In this document: positions 16,055-23,851 of the stretch, piece after piece
Position numbering within the stretch: position 1 is the stretch's first letter
How the letters are laid out: every line of letters starts with the position of its first letter
DNA from: JBBQXK01 sp038251625
GTDB lineage: Bacteria > Pseudomonadota > Alphaproteobacteria > Rhodobacterales > Rhodobacteraceae
Length of the DNA: 48,095 nucleotides
NCBI GenBank assembly: GCA_038251625.1
Contig: JBBSBE010000014.1
Coordinates: 1-48,095 of the forward strand
Reading direction: 5' to 3'
Position numbers and translations under genes: made by a program
The notes under the pieces: generated by a model
Databases searched by the model: none
Told to the model about the DNA's origin: nothing
The model's input: the letters and a program-made list of their open reading frames with translations, nothing else

Positions 16055-17023
16055 ATGACCCTTCCCCGCACCGAAACCGATGATCACCTGCAGGCTGCGT
16101 GGCTTTATCATGTGGGTCGGATGAGCCAGGAAGAGGTCAGTCAGCATCTTGGCATCTCTCGCTTCAAGGTATTGCGGTTGCTTGCAGAAGCGCGTGATCA
16201 GGGGCTTGTTCGGGTCACGCTGGAACATGAAACCTCTGGCACGCTGGCCATGGCCGACACGTTGACAGCGGCCTTCGGGCTGACCGAGGCGCAGGTGGCC
16301 CCAATGCCCGGCGGCAATCTTGGCGACGATTATGCCCGGCGCGCCGTGGGGATCGTGGCGGCAGGGTTCCTTGCGCGGATAGGGCGTGGCGATGCGCCAC
16401 TTGCCATCGGCGTGGGCTGGGGCCGCACCATGGCCGCGATGGCGCAGGCGGTGACGGGTTTGCGAAACCCCAACCTTTGCTTCGTGTCGCTGATGGGCGC
16501 AATGGCGCGCACCGCCGAAACCAGCCCCTTTGACGTCTGCGCGCGTCTTGCCGCCCTGACCGGGGGATCGGCCATGTTCCTGCCAGCCCCCTTCCTGACC
16601 GATACCGAGGCCGATTGCGGCGTGATTCTCGCGCAGCGCCTTGTCCGCGAAACGCTCGCTGCCGCCCGTGCCGCGCCATACTGCATCATCAGCCTTGGCG
16701 ATTGCTCGCCCGACGCGTTGCTCTCTACAAGCGGGATATTGGCGCTCGCCGACGAGGCCGCACTTGCCGAAACCGGTGCCGTTGCGGACAGCACGGGCAA
16801 GTTCTTCCGCGCCGACGGCACGCTGGCGCCCACGGACCTGAACCGCCGCTCGCCCTCGATCGGGCTTGACGATCTGGCCCGCGCCGATGTCACCCTGCTG
16901 GCCGCCGGGGCTGCCAAGGCGCGCGCGACGCTGGCGGTTCTGCGCGCGGGTATCGTCAACCGTCTGATCGCTGACGAGGGATTGGCGCGGGCACTACTTG
17001 CATTGAAAGAGGGTGGGGCATGA
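16055..17023 (+). CDS. SorC-family sugar-binding transcriptional regulator
   Basis: A 322-residue regulator. The N-terminal helix-turn-helix is MSQEEVSQHLGISRFKVLRL. The rest is the SorC sugar-phosphate-binding domain with GVGWGRTMAAMAQAV, FVSLMGAMAR and DLNRRSPSIGLDDLA, all typical of EryD/LsrR/DeoR-type members. These usually repress their operon until a phosphorylated sugar binds. The ATG at 16055 has GGAG eight bases upstream, and an in-frame TTG at 16004 is less likely. It is the first gene of the plus arm, stop-overlapped by the TIM-barrel gene, and faces the palindromic block. It probably controls both arms. Confidence 0.9.
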   Translation: MTLPRTETDDHLQAAWLYHVGRMSQEEVSQHLGISRFKVLRLLAEARDQGLVRVTLEHETSGTLAMADTLTAAFGLTEAQVAPMPGGNLGDDYARRAVGIVAAGFLARIGRGDAPLAIGVGWGRTMAAMAQAVTGLRNPNLCFVSLMGAMARTAETSPFDVCARLAALTGGSAMFLPAPFLTDTEADCGVILAQRLVRETLAAARAAPYCIISLGDCSPDALLSTSGILALADEAALAETGAVADSTGKFFRADGTLAPTDLNRRSPSIGLDDLARADVTLLAAGAAKARATLAVLRAGIVNRLIADEGLARALLALKEGGA

Positions 17024-17868
17024 AGGGATTTGGCGTTCATACCAGCATGTGGACGATGAGCTGGGATCGCACAGGGGCAGAGGCGGCGATAGCCGCCGCT
17101 GTTGGGCACGGCATGGATTTCATCGAAATCGCGCTGCTGAGTCCCGCACGGGTTGACGCCGCGCATACACGCGACCTGCTGCAAAAGCATGACCTTGCCG
17201 CCGTCTGCTCGCTTGGGATGCCACAGGGTTCATGGCCCTCGGTGGACCCTGAGGCCGCGATGGCGCATCTGCGCCTCGCCCTCGACAAGACCGCCGAGAT
17301 GGGAGCGATGGCCCTGAGCGGCGTGACCTTCGGCGGCATCGGCGAACGTACGGGCCTGCCACCTACCGCCAGGGAACTGGACAATGTGGCCCTGGCACTG
17401 ACCGGAGCCGCGAAACATGCCAAGGCACTTGGGTTGCAGTTCGGCATCGAGCCCGTGAACCGCTATGAAACGCACCTCATCAACACCGCCCGGCAAGCTG
17501 TTGACATGGTCGAAAAGGTGGGTGCCGAAAACATGTTCGTGCACCTCGATACCTACCACATGAATATCGAGGAAAAAGGCGCGGGCAACGGCATCCTCGA
17601 TGCACGCGATCACCTGCGCTACATCCACCTCAGCGAATCCGACCGTGGGACACCCGGCCATGGCACCTGCGACTGGGACGAGATCTTCGCAACGCTTGCC
17701 GCCATCGGCTTCAAGGGCGGCCTCGCCATGGAAAGCTTCATCAATATGCCGCCCGAAATTGCCTTCGGCCTGTCGGTCTGGCGCCCGGTGGCGGAAAGCG
17801 AGGCAGAGGTTATGGGTCAGGGCTTGCCTTTCCTCAAGGGCAAGGCCCGGCAGTATCGGCTGATCTGA
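17020..17868 (+). CDS. Sugar-phosphate isomerase/epimerase, tagatose-3-epimerase-like
   Basis: A 282-residue TIM-barrel protein of the xylose-isomerase-like family. Metal-ligand positions expected for the D-tagatose/D-psicose 3-epimerase group are visible: Glu in FGIEPVNRYE, Asp/His in VHLDTYHMN, His in IHLSESDRGTPGHG, and Glu in LAMESF. Such enzymes move the keto group or invert C3 of a free ketose. Its ATG overlaps the regulator stop (ATGA at 17020-17023). With the FGGY kinase it would form an isomerise-then-phosphorylate pair. Isomerase versus epimerase cannot be decided by eye. Confidence 0.85.
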   Translation: MKGFGVHTSMWTMSWDRTGAEAAIAAAVGHGMDFIEIALLSPARVDAAHTRDLLQKHDLAAVCSLGMPQGSWPSVDPEAAMAHLRLALDKTAEMGAMALSGVTFGGIGERTGLPPTARELDNVALALTGAAKHAKALGLQFGIEPVNRYETHLINTARQAVDMVEKVGAENMFVHLDTYHMNIEEKGAGNGILDARDHLRYIHLSESDRGTPGHGTCDWDEIFATLAAIGFKGGLAMESFINMPPEIAFGLSVWRPVAESEAEVMGQGLPFLKGKARQYRLI

Positions 17869-17879
17869 GAGAGGAAGCG

Positions 17880-19145
17880 ATGGACGGCAATCCTGGATAC
17901 GAAGCCTTCACGGCCGATACACTTCCCCGGCGTCTTGCGGGCGTCACAGCAGTGACAGACCGGCTGGGCAAGGGTGACTGGCGCGTGCGCGAGGTGGGGG
18001 ACGGCAACCTCAATCTTGTCTTCATTGTCGAGGGCCCAAAGGGTGCGCTGGTCGTCAAGCAGGCCCTGCCTTACGTGCGGCTTGTGGGCGAAAGCTGGCC
18101 CCTGCCGCTCAAGCGATCGTTCTTCGAATATCACGCTCTGACCCGTCAGGCCGCGCGCGACCCGGGCAGCGTGCCCGAGGTCTATCACTTCGATGAAGCG
18201 CAGGCGCTGATCGTGATGCGTTACCTTTCGCCCCATGTCATCCTTCGGAAAAGCGTCATCGCCGGCGTGGTCCACCCCAACCTTGCGCGTGACTTGGGGC
18301 TTTTCCTCGCCCGCAGCCTGTTTCGCGGCTCGAACCTGTCGATGCCAGCCCCCGAAGCAAAAACCGATCTGGCCCTCTTCGCAGGCAACATCTCCTTGGC
18401 CGACATCACTGAAAACCTTGTCTTTTCGGATCCTTACTTCGATGCTAACCTGAACCGCCACACGCCTGGCCTTGATCCCTTTGTCGCGCGCCTGCGTGCA
18501 GACCGCGACATGAAGGTCGCGGCGCAGGAGATGAAGCATGCCTTCGTGTCGCGGGGCGAAACGCTGGTTCATGGCGATCTTCATTCCGGCTCGATCATGG
18601 TCACGCCCGAAGATACGCAAGTCATCGACCCCGAGTTCGCGATCTATGGCCCTTTCGGCTTTGACGTGGGGATGCTGATCGCCAATTTCCTGCTCGGCTT
18701 TTTTGCCCAATCAGGGCACGAAAAGACACCCGGCGCGCGTGATGCCTATCGCAAGTGGCTCCTCATGCTGATCGAAGAGACATGGAAGACCTTCACCGCC
18801 GAGTTTGCCCGCCTCTGGCGCACAGAGCGGCGTGGGATTCTCTATCAGGCCAGCCTGTTCGAGGATCAGGGCGACACCCTTGCAAGCGAACAGGCGCTAG
18901 CCTCGGTCCTGCATGGCATCTGGGTCGATGCACTTGGCTTCTGCGGGGTCGAGATGCATCGCCGCATCCTCGGGCTGGCGCATGTCGAAGACCTTGAGGC
19001 CATCGCCGACATCCCGGCCCGCGCAAAGGCCGAAGCCCGCGCGCTGGCGCTTGGCCGCCACCTTGCGGTGGCGCGCAGAACTCTAACCTCTCCCGGCCAA
19101 ATCTGCGAACTGGCCGCACGCATCGACCGCGAGGACATCACATGA
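17880..19145 (+). CDS. mtnK: S-methyl-5-thioribose kinase-like protein (MtnK family)
   Basis: A 421-residue kinase of the choline/aminoglycoside kinase fold, clearly of the MtnK type. VREVGDGNLNLVFIVEGP is the glycine-rich loop, and VVKQALPYVRLVGESWPL carries the ATP-binding lysine and the substrate-shaping segment. VHGDLHSGSIMVT holds the catalytic Asp, and VIDPEFAIYGPFGFDVG the Mg-binding Asp/Glu. MtnK phosphorylates C1 of 5-methylthioribose, and relatives act on 5-deoxyribose. RBS GAGAGGAAG precedes the ATG at 17880. It overlaps mtnA by ATGA. The rest of the methionine salvage pathway (mtnB/C/D/W/X) is not here, so it likely serves the aldolase branch. Confidence 0.9.
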   Translation: MDGNPGYEAFTADTLPRRLAGVTAVTDRLGKGDWRVREVGDGNLNLVFIVEGPKGALVVKQALPYVRLVGESWPLPLKRSFFEYHALTRQAARDPGSVPEVYHFDEAQALIVMRYLSPHVILRKSVIAGVVHPNLARDLGLFLARSLFRGSNLSMPAPEAKTDLALFAGNISLADITENLVFSDPYFDANLNRHTPGLDPFVARLRADRDMKVAAQEMKHAFVSRGETLVHGDLHSGSIMVTPEDTQVIDPEFAIYGPFGFDVGMLIANFLLGFFAQSGHEKTPGARDAYRKWLLMLIEETWKTFTAEFARLWRTERRGILYQASLFEDQGDTLASEQALASVLHGIWVDALGFCGVEMHRRILGLAHVEDLEAIADIPARAKAEARALALGRHLAVARRTLTSPGQICELAARIDREDIT

Positions 19146-20242
19146 AGGTTGACGGCACACCCTATCGTTCGATCTGGCTCGGCACAGACGGACGCACGGT
19201 CGAGATCATCGATCAGACGCGCCTGCCGCACGATTTCGTTGTGGCTCAACTGACCTCGATGCAGGATGCGGCGGTGGCCATCGCCGATATGTGGGTGCGG
19301 GGCGCTCCATTGATCGGGGCGACGGCGGCTTACGGAATGGCCCTGCAGATGGCCGCAGACCCGTCCGACATGGGGCTGACGCAGGGCTACGAGATGCTCT
19401 ATGCGACGCGCCCTACGGCCGTGAACCTGCGATGGGCGCTTGAGGACATGCGCGCCCGTCTTGCCCTTCTTGCGCCTTCGGACCGGTGCGATGCGGCCTA
19501 TGCCAGGGCCACGGCGATTTGCGATGAAGATGTCGAAATGAACCGCCGCATCGGGGCGCATGGCCTGACCGTGATCGAAGAGATTGCCTCGCGAAAATCC
19601 GGCCCCGTCAACATCCTGACGCATTGCAACGCGGGCTGGCTTGCCACCGTTGATTGGGGCACGGCCACATCACCCATCTATCAGGCTGCCGCCAAGGGGA
19701 TCGATGTCCATGTCTGGGTCGATGAAACCCGGCCCCGCAATCAGGGTGCGCATCTGACCGCATGGGAGATGGCCAGCCACGGCATCCCGCATCACCTGAT
19801 CGTGGACAACGCGGGCGGGCACCTGATGCAGCACGGTCAGGTGGACATGGTGATTGTCGGCACCGACCGCACCACACGCGTGGGCGACGTGTGCAACAAG
19901 ATAGGCACCTACCTCAAGGCGCTGGCGGCGCATGACAATGGCGTGCCCTTCTACGTGGCCTTGCCGTCGCCCACGATCGACTGGCGCGTCTCGGACGGGC
20001 TGCGCGAAATCCCGATCGAGGAGCGTTCCGGCGATGAGGTGTCGTTCGTTCAAGGCAAGCTTGCCGATGGCACACGAACCCGTCTTCGCATCTCGCCCGA
20101 AGCGACGCCGGGCGCGAATCCGGCATTTGATGTGACCCCCGCACGCCTCGTGACCGGCCTTGTCACCGAACGCGGCATCGCCCGCGCCACGCCCGAAGGG
20201 CTGGCGGAACTTTTCCCCGAACACGCCAGCGGAGCCGCCTGA
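19142..20242 (+). CDS. mtnA: S-methyl-5-thioribose-1-phosphate isomerase-like protein (MtnA family)
   Basis: A 366-residue aldose-1-phosphate/ketose-1-phosphate isomerase of the MtnA/eIF2B-alpha fold. MWVRGAPLIGATAAYGMAL is the phosphate-binding region, LTHCNAGWLATVDWGTA contains the catalytic Cys162, and VGTDRTTRVGDVCNKIGTY contains the catalytic Asp242. These match the Cys160/Asp240 pair of the Bacillus enzyme. Length and motifs are full, so it should convert a 5-modified ribose-1-phosphate to the ribulose-1-phosphate. It is translationally coupled to mtnK upstream, and its last base is shared with the first base of the aldolase ATG downstream. Confidence 0.92.
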   Translation: MKVDGTPYRSIWLGTDGRTVEIIDQTRLPHDFVVAQLTSMQDAAVAIADMWVRGAPLIGATAAYGMALQMAADPSDMGLTQGYEMLYATRPTAVNLRWALEDMRARLALLAPSDRCDAAYARATAICDEDVEMNRRIGAHGLTVIEEIASRKSGPVNILTHCNAGWLATVDWGTATSPIYQAAAKGIDVHVWVDETRPRNQGAHLTAWEMASHGIPHHLIVDNAGGHLMQHGQVDMVIVGTDRTTRVGDVCNKIGTYLKALAAHDNGVPFYVALPSPTIDWRVSDGLREIPIEERSGDEVSFVQGKLADGTRTRLRISPEATPGANPAFDVTPARLVTGLVTERGIARATPEGLAELFPEHASGAA

Positions 20243-20913
20243 TGCCCACGCACGAAGATGCCTTGCGCGCCGAAATCGTGGCCCACGCCCGCGAGTTGGA
20301 TCTATCGGGCCTTAATCGAGGCTCGTCCGGCAACCTTTCTGCCCGGTTGGATGGGGCGATGCTGATCACCCCTTCTGCCGTGCCCTATGACGTACTGGAA
20401 CCCGGTATGATCGCCCGGATGCCCCTCGAGGGCGACTATGGCGCCTGGGAAGGCCCGCGCAAACCATCAACCGAATGGCGCTTTCACCTTGATCTGATGC
20501 GTGCGCGGCCAGAGATCGAGGCTATCGTACATACGCACGCCCCCTATTCCACCATCCTTGCCATCGCGCGCAAACCGATCCCTGCAATCCACTACATGAT
20601 GGCTGCCTTCGGCGGCCCCTATATCCGCGTGGCAGGCTATGCCTGCTACGGAACGGCGGCGCTGTCGAAAGCGGTGGTTGAGGCGATGGAGGGCCGTTCA
20701 GGTTGCCTGATGGCAAACCACGGCATGTTGACCGCAGGCCCGAACCTGACCCGCGCCGCCTGGCTCGCTCATGAGTTGGAGGCGCTTGCGCATCAGTATT
20801 TTCACGTCCTGCAGATCGGCGGCGGGCATGTGCTGAGCGATGCCGATCTGGTCGAAACGTTGAAGGGCTTCGCAAGCTACGGCGTGAACGAGACAAAGAC
20901 CGCAGGCGCTTGA
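20242..20913 (+). CDS. Class II aldolase, fuculose-1-phosphate aldolase-like (DHAP-shunt Ald2/DrdA type)
   Basis: A 223-residue zinc aldolase of the FucA family. NRGSSGNLSAR is the phosphate-binding loop. Glu78 (KPSTEWRFH) is the catalytic acid/base. His97 and His99 (VHTHAPY) with His160 (ANHGM) are the zinc ligands. It resembles FucA more than the MtnB dehydratase. Directly after mtnK-mtnA it most likely splits a 5-modified ribulose-1-phosphate into DHAP and a short aldehyde: methylthioacetaldehyde from methylthioribose or acetaldehyde from 5-deoxyribose. This is established for such triads in other bacteria and inferred here. Confidence 0.88.
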   Translation: MPTHEDALRAEIVAHARELDLSGLNRGSSGNLSARLDGAMLITPSAVPYDVLEPGMIARMPLEGDYGAWEGPRKPSTEWRFHLDLMRARPEIEAIVHTHAPYSTILAIARKPIPAIHYMMAAFGGPYIRVAGYACYGTAALSKAVVEAMEGRSGCLMANHGMLTAGPNLTRAAWLAHELEALAHQYFHVLQIGGGHVLSDADLVETLKGFASYGVNETKTAGA

Positions 20914-20947
20914 TTGTCGGCGTCTGCTTGCCTAGAGCAGGCACGCG

Positions 20948-21037
20948 GGAAGTGTGGCCGAGTGGTTTAAGGCTCTAGTCTTGAAAACTAGCGTGCGGGG
21001 AACCGTACCGTGGGTTCGAATCCCACCGCTTCCGCCA
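20948..21037 (+). tRNA. tRNA-Ser (anticodon UGA)
   Basis: The 90-nt gene folds as a class II tRNA. The acceptor arm is GGAAGTG paired with CGCTTCC (one G-T wobble), the anticodon stem CTAGT/ACTAG encloses loop CTTGAAA with anticodon TGA, and a long variable arm is present. The T arm has GGTTCGAATCC, followed by discriminator G and an encoded CCA. It sits between the aldolase gene and a minus-strand hydrolase gene, and marks a boundary between two catabolic modules. Confidence 0.96.
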
Positions 21038-21157
21038 ATTTGAAGCCCACTGACTTAGGTAACGAATGGATTTAAAGGCCAATCGGCAGGACCCGCCAAC
21101 GACGATTACTCCGTTCCCAATAGAGCACTGACTGAACGCGATCCGACTGCGGAAGAA

Positions 21158-21184
21158 GGGGCCGGTGGTTTGCCACCCGGCCCC
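21158..21184 (-). terminator. Intrinsic terminator of the FAH-family gene
   Basis: GGGGCCGG (21158-21165) pairs with CCGGCCCC (21177-21184), extended by TGG/CCA with one bulged C around a TTTG loop. Read on the minus strand it lies ten bases past the hydrolase stop and is followed by TTCTTCC. The uracil tract is short but the stem is very strong. It would also separate this gene from the tRNA on the other strand. Confidence 0.65.
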
Positions 21185-21194
21185 TCGCAATTTG

Positions 21195-21878
21195 TCAGGC
21201 AACCGTGACTGTCAGGTTCCCCAGACCGGCGATCTCGGCCACCATAACGTCGCCGCGCACTACGGGCCCCACGCCCGAGGGCGTGCCGGACATGATGATG
21301 TCGCCGGCGGCCAGTTCGAAGTATTCGGAGAGATAGGAAATCATTTCGGGCACCTTCCAGATCATCTGGTTCATGTCGCCCTCCTGCTTCACGACACCAT
21401 TCACCCTCAACTCGATCCGTCCCTGGTCGGGGTGTCCGACCTCTGACACCGGGCGAAGCGGGCCAACGGGACCGGACCGCTCGAAGGCCTTTCCGATCTC
21501 CCACGGGCGGCCAGCTTTCTTGGCCTCGCTCTGCAGGTCGCGCCGCGTCATGTCGAGCGAGACCGCGTATCCCCAGACGTGATCCAGAGCCTGGTCAAGT
21601 GGGATGTTCGCACCGCCGGCTTTTAGCGCGACCACCAACTCCACCTCATGGTGCACATCACTGCTGTGCGCCGGATAGGGAAAGACCCCCGAAGGGTCCA
21701 GGTTGTCGGGGTTTTTCTGAAAGAAGAACGGGGCCTCACGGTCCGGATCGTGGCCCATCTCGATTGCATGGGCCGCGTAGTTGCGCCCGATGCAGTAAAC
21801 GCGCCGCACGGGGAAGCTGCCCCCACCGCTGACCGGGATGGCGGGGATGGCGGGCGTGGGGATCACATGGTCGGTCAT
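21195..21878 (-). CDS. Fumarylacetoacetate hydrolase-family protein (acylpyruvase/fumarylpyruvate hydrolase type)
   Basis: A 227-residue single-domain FAH-fold enzyme. VYCIGRNYAAHAIEMG opens the domain. Metal ligands are the two glutamates of HHEVELVV and the aspartate of SLDMTRRDLQ, and FELAAGDIIMSGTPSGVG is the family signature. Members cleave C-C bonds of acylpyruvates or 2,4-diketoacids, or act as oxaloacetate decarboxylases. The ATG at 21878 follows AAGAGG. It is divergent from a FadR-type regulator with a palindrome-rich spacer, so that regulator may control it. The substrate is unknown. Confidence 0.88.
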   Translation of the reverse strand: MTDHVIPTPAIPAIPVSGGGSFPVRRVYCIGRNYAAHAIEMGHDPDREAPFFFQKNPDNLDPSGVFPYPAHSSDVHHEVELVVALKAGGANIPLDQALDHVWGYAVSLDMTRRDLQSEAKKAGRPWEIGKAFERSGPVGPLRPVSEVGHPDQGRIELRVNGVVKQEGDMNQMIWKVPEMISYLSEYFELAAGDIIMSGTPSGVGPVVRGDVMVAEIAGLGNLTVTVA

Positions 21879-21954
21879 GAGTACCTCTTGGCGATGATTT
21901 GCGCTGGATCGTAGGGCAGATCATCGGAAGGATCAATCCCAACCATTACGAATC

Positions 21955-21996
21955 AAGGTACCTTTTGGCCCGGCATTGCCGCCTTGATCGAATCAA
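21955..21996. promoter_or_regulatory. Palindromes in divergent FAH/GntR spacer
   Basis: AAGGTACCTT (21955-21964) is a perfect 10-bp palindrome, and TTGAT-CGA-ATCAA (21984-21996) is a perfect-arm inverted repeat. Both lie upstream of the FAH-family gene and of the GntR gene. Either could be an operator or part of a promoter. Confidence 0.3.
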
Positions 21997-22026
21997 TCTT
22001 GCGGTAAGACAACGCTTGTGCTAGAT

Positions 22027-22040
22027 ATTGGTCAACCAAT
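22027..22040. promoter_or_regulatory. Candidate FadR/GntR-type operator
   Basis: ATTGGT-CA-ACCAAT is a 14-bp palindrome with perfect 6-bp arms. It contains TGGTnnACCA, close to the TGGT...ACCA core bound by FadR-subfamily regulators. It lies 13 bp upstream of the preferred regulator start at 22054, as expected for autoregulation. It would fall inside the gene only if the unlikely GTG at 22018 were used. Confidence 0.5.
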
Positions 22041-22053
22041 TCGGACCATTTTG

Positions 22054-22731
22054 ATGCAACAGACCCAAATGCCAGACCCGGTGACCCGTTTGCGCGCCTT
22101 CATCGCAGAGGGCGGCTATGGCACAGGCGGGCGGTTGCCAGCCGAGCGCCAGTTGACCGAAGAACTGGGCCTGACGCGGAACACCCTGCGCAAGGCGCTC
22201 GATACGCTGGAACGCGAGGGGGCGATCTGGCGGCATGTAGGCAAGGGCACATTCATCGCCGATACCAGCCCGCAGCGGCCGATGGATGCGGCGGTAGAGC
22301 TTGGTCGCCAATTGACCCCCTACCGCATGATGCGCGCCCGCCTGACCATCGAGCCCGCCATCGCGCGGGAAGCGGCCGTGAATGCATCGGGTGAGGCGCT
22401 TGCGCGAATGCGCGAGACGCTCGACCGTTCTCGTGGGGCCGACAGCTGGGCCGACTATGAGGTGGAGGATGACCGGTTCCACCGGACGGTAGCCGAAGCC
22501 AGTGACAATCTTCTGCTCCTGACGCTTTTCGACCAGTTGAACGACGTGCGCCGGGCCGTGGCTTGGGGGAACGTGTCACGGCAGACATCGCGCCCGTCGT
22601 CCGATCATTCCAGCTTCGATGAACATGATGCCATTGCTGCAGCCATCGCTGGCCGGGACCCCGAGGCCGCACAAGCCGCGATGCGCAGGCATTTGCGGTC
22701 CGTCGCCACCCGACTTTTCGGGGAGGTGTGA
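22054..22731 (+). CDS. FadR-subfamily GntR transcriptional regulator
   Basis: About 225 residues. The N-terminal winged helix has GGRLPAERQLTEELGLTRNTLRKAL and a wing ending in GKGTFI. The C-terminal FCD domain shows a metal/ligand-binding pattern: RLTIEPAIAREAA, EDDRFHRTVAEAS and DEHDAIAAAIAGRD. Starts at 22018 (GTG), 22054 (ATG) and 22069 (ATG) are all in frame, and none has a strong ribosome binding site. I prefer 22054 because the operator-like palindrome then lies in the leader. It probably senses a carboxylate or its CoA ester and controls the importer genes after it and perhaps the FAH-family gene. Confidence 0.88.
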   Translation: MQQTQMPDPVTRLRAFIAEGGYGTGGRLPAERQLTEELGLTRNTLRKALDTLEREGAIWRHVGKGTFIADTSPQRPMDAAVELGRQLTPYRMMRARLTIEPAIAREAAVNASGEALARMRETLDRSRGADSWADYEVEDDRFHRTVAEASDNLLLLTLFDQLNDVRRAVAWGNVSRQTSRPSSDHSSFDEHDAIAAAIAGRDPEAAQAAMRRHLRSVATRLFGEV

Positions 22732-22823
22732 CCACATCGACCTTGCGTGGGCAAGAATGGGCCAAAGCCCGCATCCCGCAGGACAACCACGGACAAGACT
22801 CTGATTTCCAAGGGAGGAACACC

Positions 22824-23786
22824 ATGAACATCTTCGTCAAGAAACTTGCTGCAGCCGCGGTTGCCGTCACCGCACTGGTTTCGACAGCGCATGCCGACAA
22901 GATCCGGATCGCGCTGGCGGAAACACCATCAGACGAGTTAGCCGCATTTTTCGTGGCACTCGACCGGGCCAAGGCCAACGGGCTGGATTATGAATGGACG
23001 GCCTTTGCCGATGAAGAACTTGCAATCCAGGCGATCCTGAGCGGGCAGATGGATATCGGCTTTGGTACGCCCTATTCGGCCATGCAGCGGTCGAAGGCGC
23101 CGATCCGGATCATCTATCAGCTGTCCAAGCTGAAGTTCTTCCCCGTCACCACGATGAAGTATGCCTCGCTGAAGGACCTGAACGGCGAGCCGATCATGCT
23201 GCATTCGCGCGGCGGTGGCACTGACAGCATCGCCAACGTGATCGAGGAGAAAGAGGCCATCACATTCGGCGAGCGGTCCTACGTGCCGGGCTCTGCCAAC
23301 CGGGTGGTGGCGATGATCGCTGGTCAGGCCGAGGCCACGATCCTTGATCTTTCCAACAAGAACAAGATCATCGCCGAGGCGGGTGATCGCTTCCACGTGT
23401 TGCCGATGTTCGATGTGGACGCCAGCGACGAGGCTCTGTTTGCCAATCTCGACTGGATCAAAGCGAATGAGAAAGACGTCGATATCTTCGTAAAGGCGCT
23501 GCTCAGCGTCTACCAGGACATGGCAAAGGACCCCACGATGGTCCGCCGTGAGACCAACCCGGACGGGCCGATCGGGCAGCTTCCTGCGGAAATCCTGGCC
23601 GAACTTGACGGCTTCTACACCGATGCGGTTGCGGGTGGTCTCTATGATGCCAACGGCGGTGGCCGCAAGGCCGCGATCGCCGACATGGAATGGTACACCC
23701 GAGCCGGTCAGCTCGAGGGCGATGCTGCAAGCCTGAACATCGAGGATTTCTGGTATCTCGCCCCGCTTGATGCGGCGAGCAAGTAA
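22824..23786 (+). CDS. NMT1/THI5-like ABC transporter substrate-binding protein
   Basis: A 320-residue periplasmic protein. The signal peptide MNIFVKKLAAAAVAVTALVSTAHA ends before DKIRIALAETP. The mature fold is NMT1/THI5-like (SsuA/TauA/ThiY relatives). ADEELAIQAILSGQMDIGFGTPYSAMQ is the typical quantity-of-binding-site helix, and HSRGGGTDSIANVIEEKE contributes to the anion/ligand pocket. RBS AAGGGAGGAA supports the ATG at 22824. The substrate is not evident; the linked acyl-CoA ligase suggests a small carboxylate (inference). Confidence 0.88.
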   Translation: MNIFVKKLAAAAVAVTALVSTAHADKIRIALAETPSDELAAFFVALDRAKANGLDYEWTAFADEELAIQAILSGQMDIGFGTPYSAMQRSKAPIRIIYQLSKLKFFPVTTMKYASLKDLNGEPIMLHSRGGGTDSIANVIEEKEAITFGERSYVPGSANRVVAMIAGQAEATILDLSNKNKIIAEAGDRFHVLPMFDVDASDEALFANLDWIKANEKDVDIFVKALLSVYQDMAKDPTMVRRETNPDGPIGQLPAEILAELDGFYTDAVAGGLYDANGGGRKAAIADMEWYTRAGQLEGDAASLNIEDFWYLAPLDAASK

Positions 23787-23797
23787 CCAGCACCTTC

Positions 23798-23825
23798 GCC
23801 GTCGGCCGAACCCTCGGCCGGCGGC
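23798..23825 (+). terminator. Intra-operon stem-loop after NMT1-type binding protein gene
   Basis: Arms 23798-23809 and 23814-23825 pair over 12 bp with a single G-T wobble around an ACCC loop, twelve bases past the stop. There is no T-run, and a permease gene follows on the same strand, so it more likely tunes expression than ends the transcript. Confidence 0.6.
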
Positions 23826-23851
23826 CCAATCCGCATTTTACGGGGTCGCCG

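Noticed and set aside
6485..16055. Interpretation as an autoinducer-2 (lsr) system because of the LsrB-like protein, FGGY kinase and SorC regulator
   Set aside because: There is no LsrF or LsrG gene, and the downstream enzymes are sugar aldolase, epimerase and dehydrogenase-complex genes. The same families occur in many sugar operons.
20242..20913. Assignment as MtnB (methylthioribulose-1-phosphate dehydratase)
   Set aside because: The loop, Glu78 setting and length fit fuculose-phosphate-type aldolases better, and no other downstream salvage genes are present.
20948..21037. tRNA-Ser as an integration site for a genomic island
   Set aside because: I saw no integrase and no direct repeat of the tRNA 3' end in the window.
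20975..21202. A short minus-strand frame across the tRNA-Ser gene
   Set aside because: Its C-terminal half is simply the antisense of the tRNA (a well-known spurious WDSNPR-type translation).
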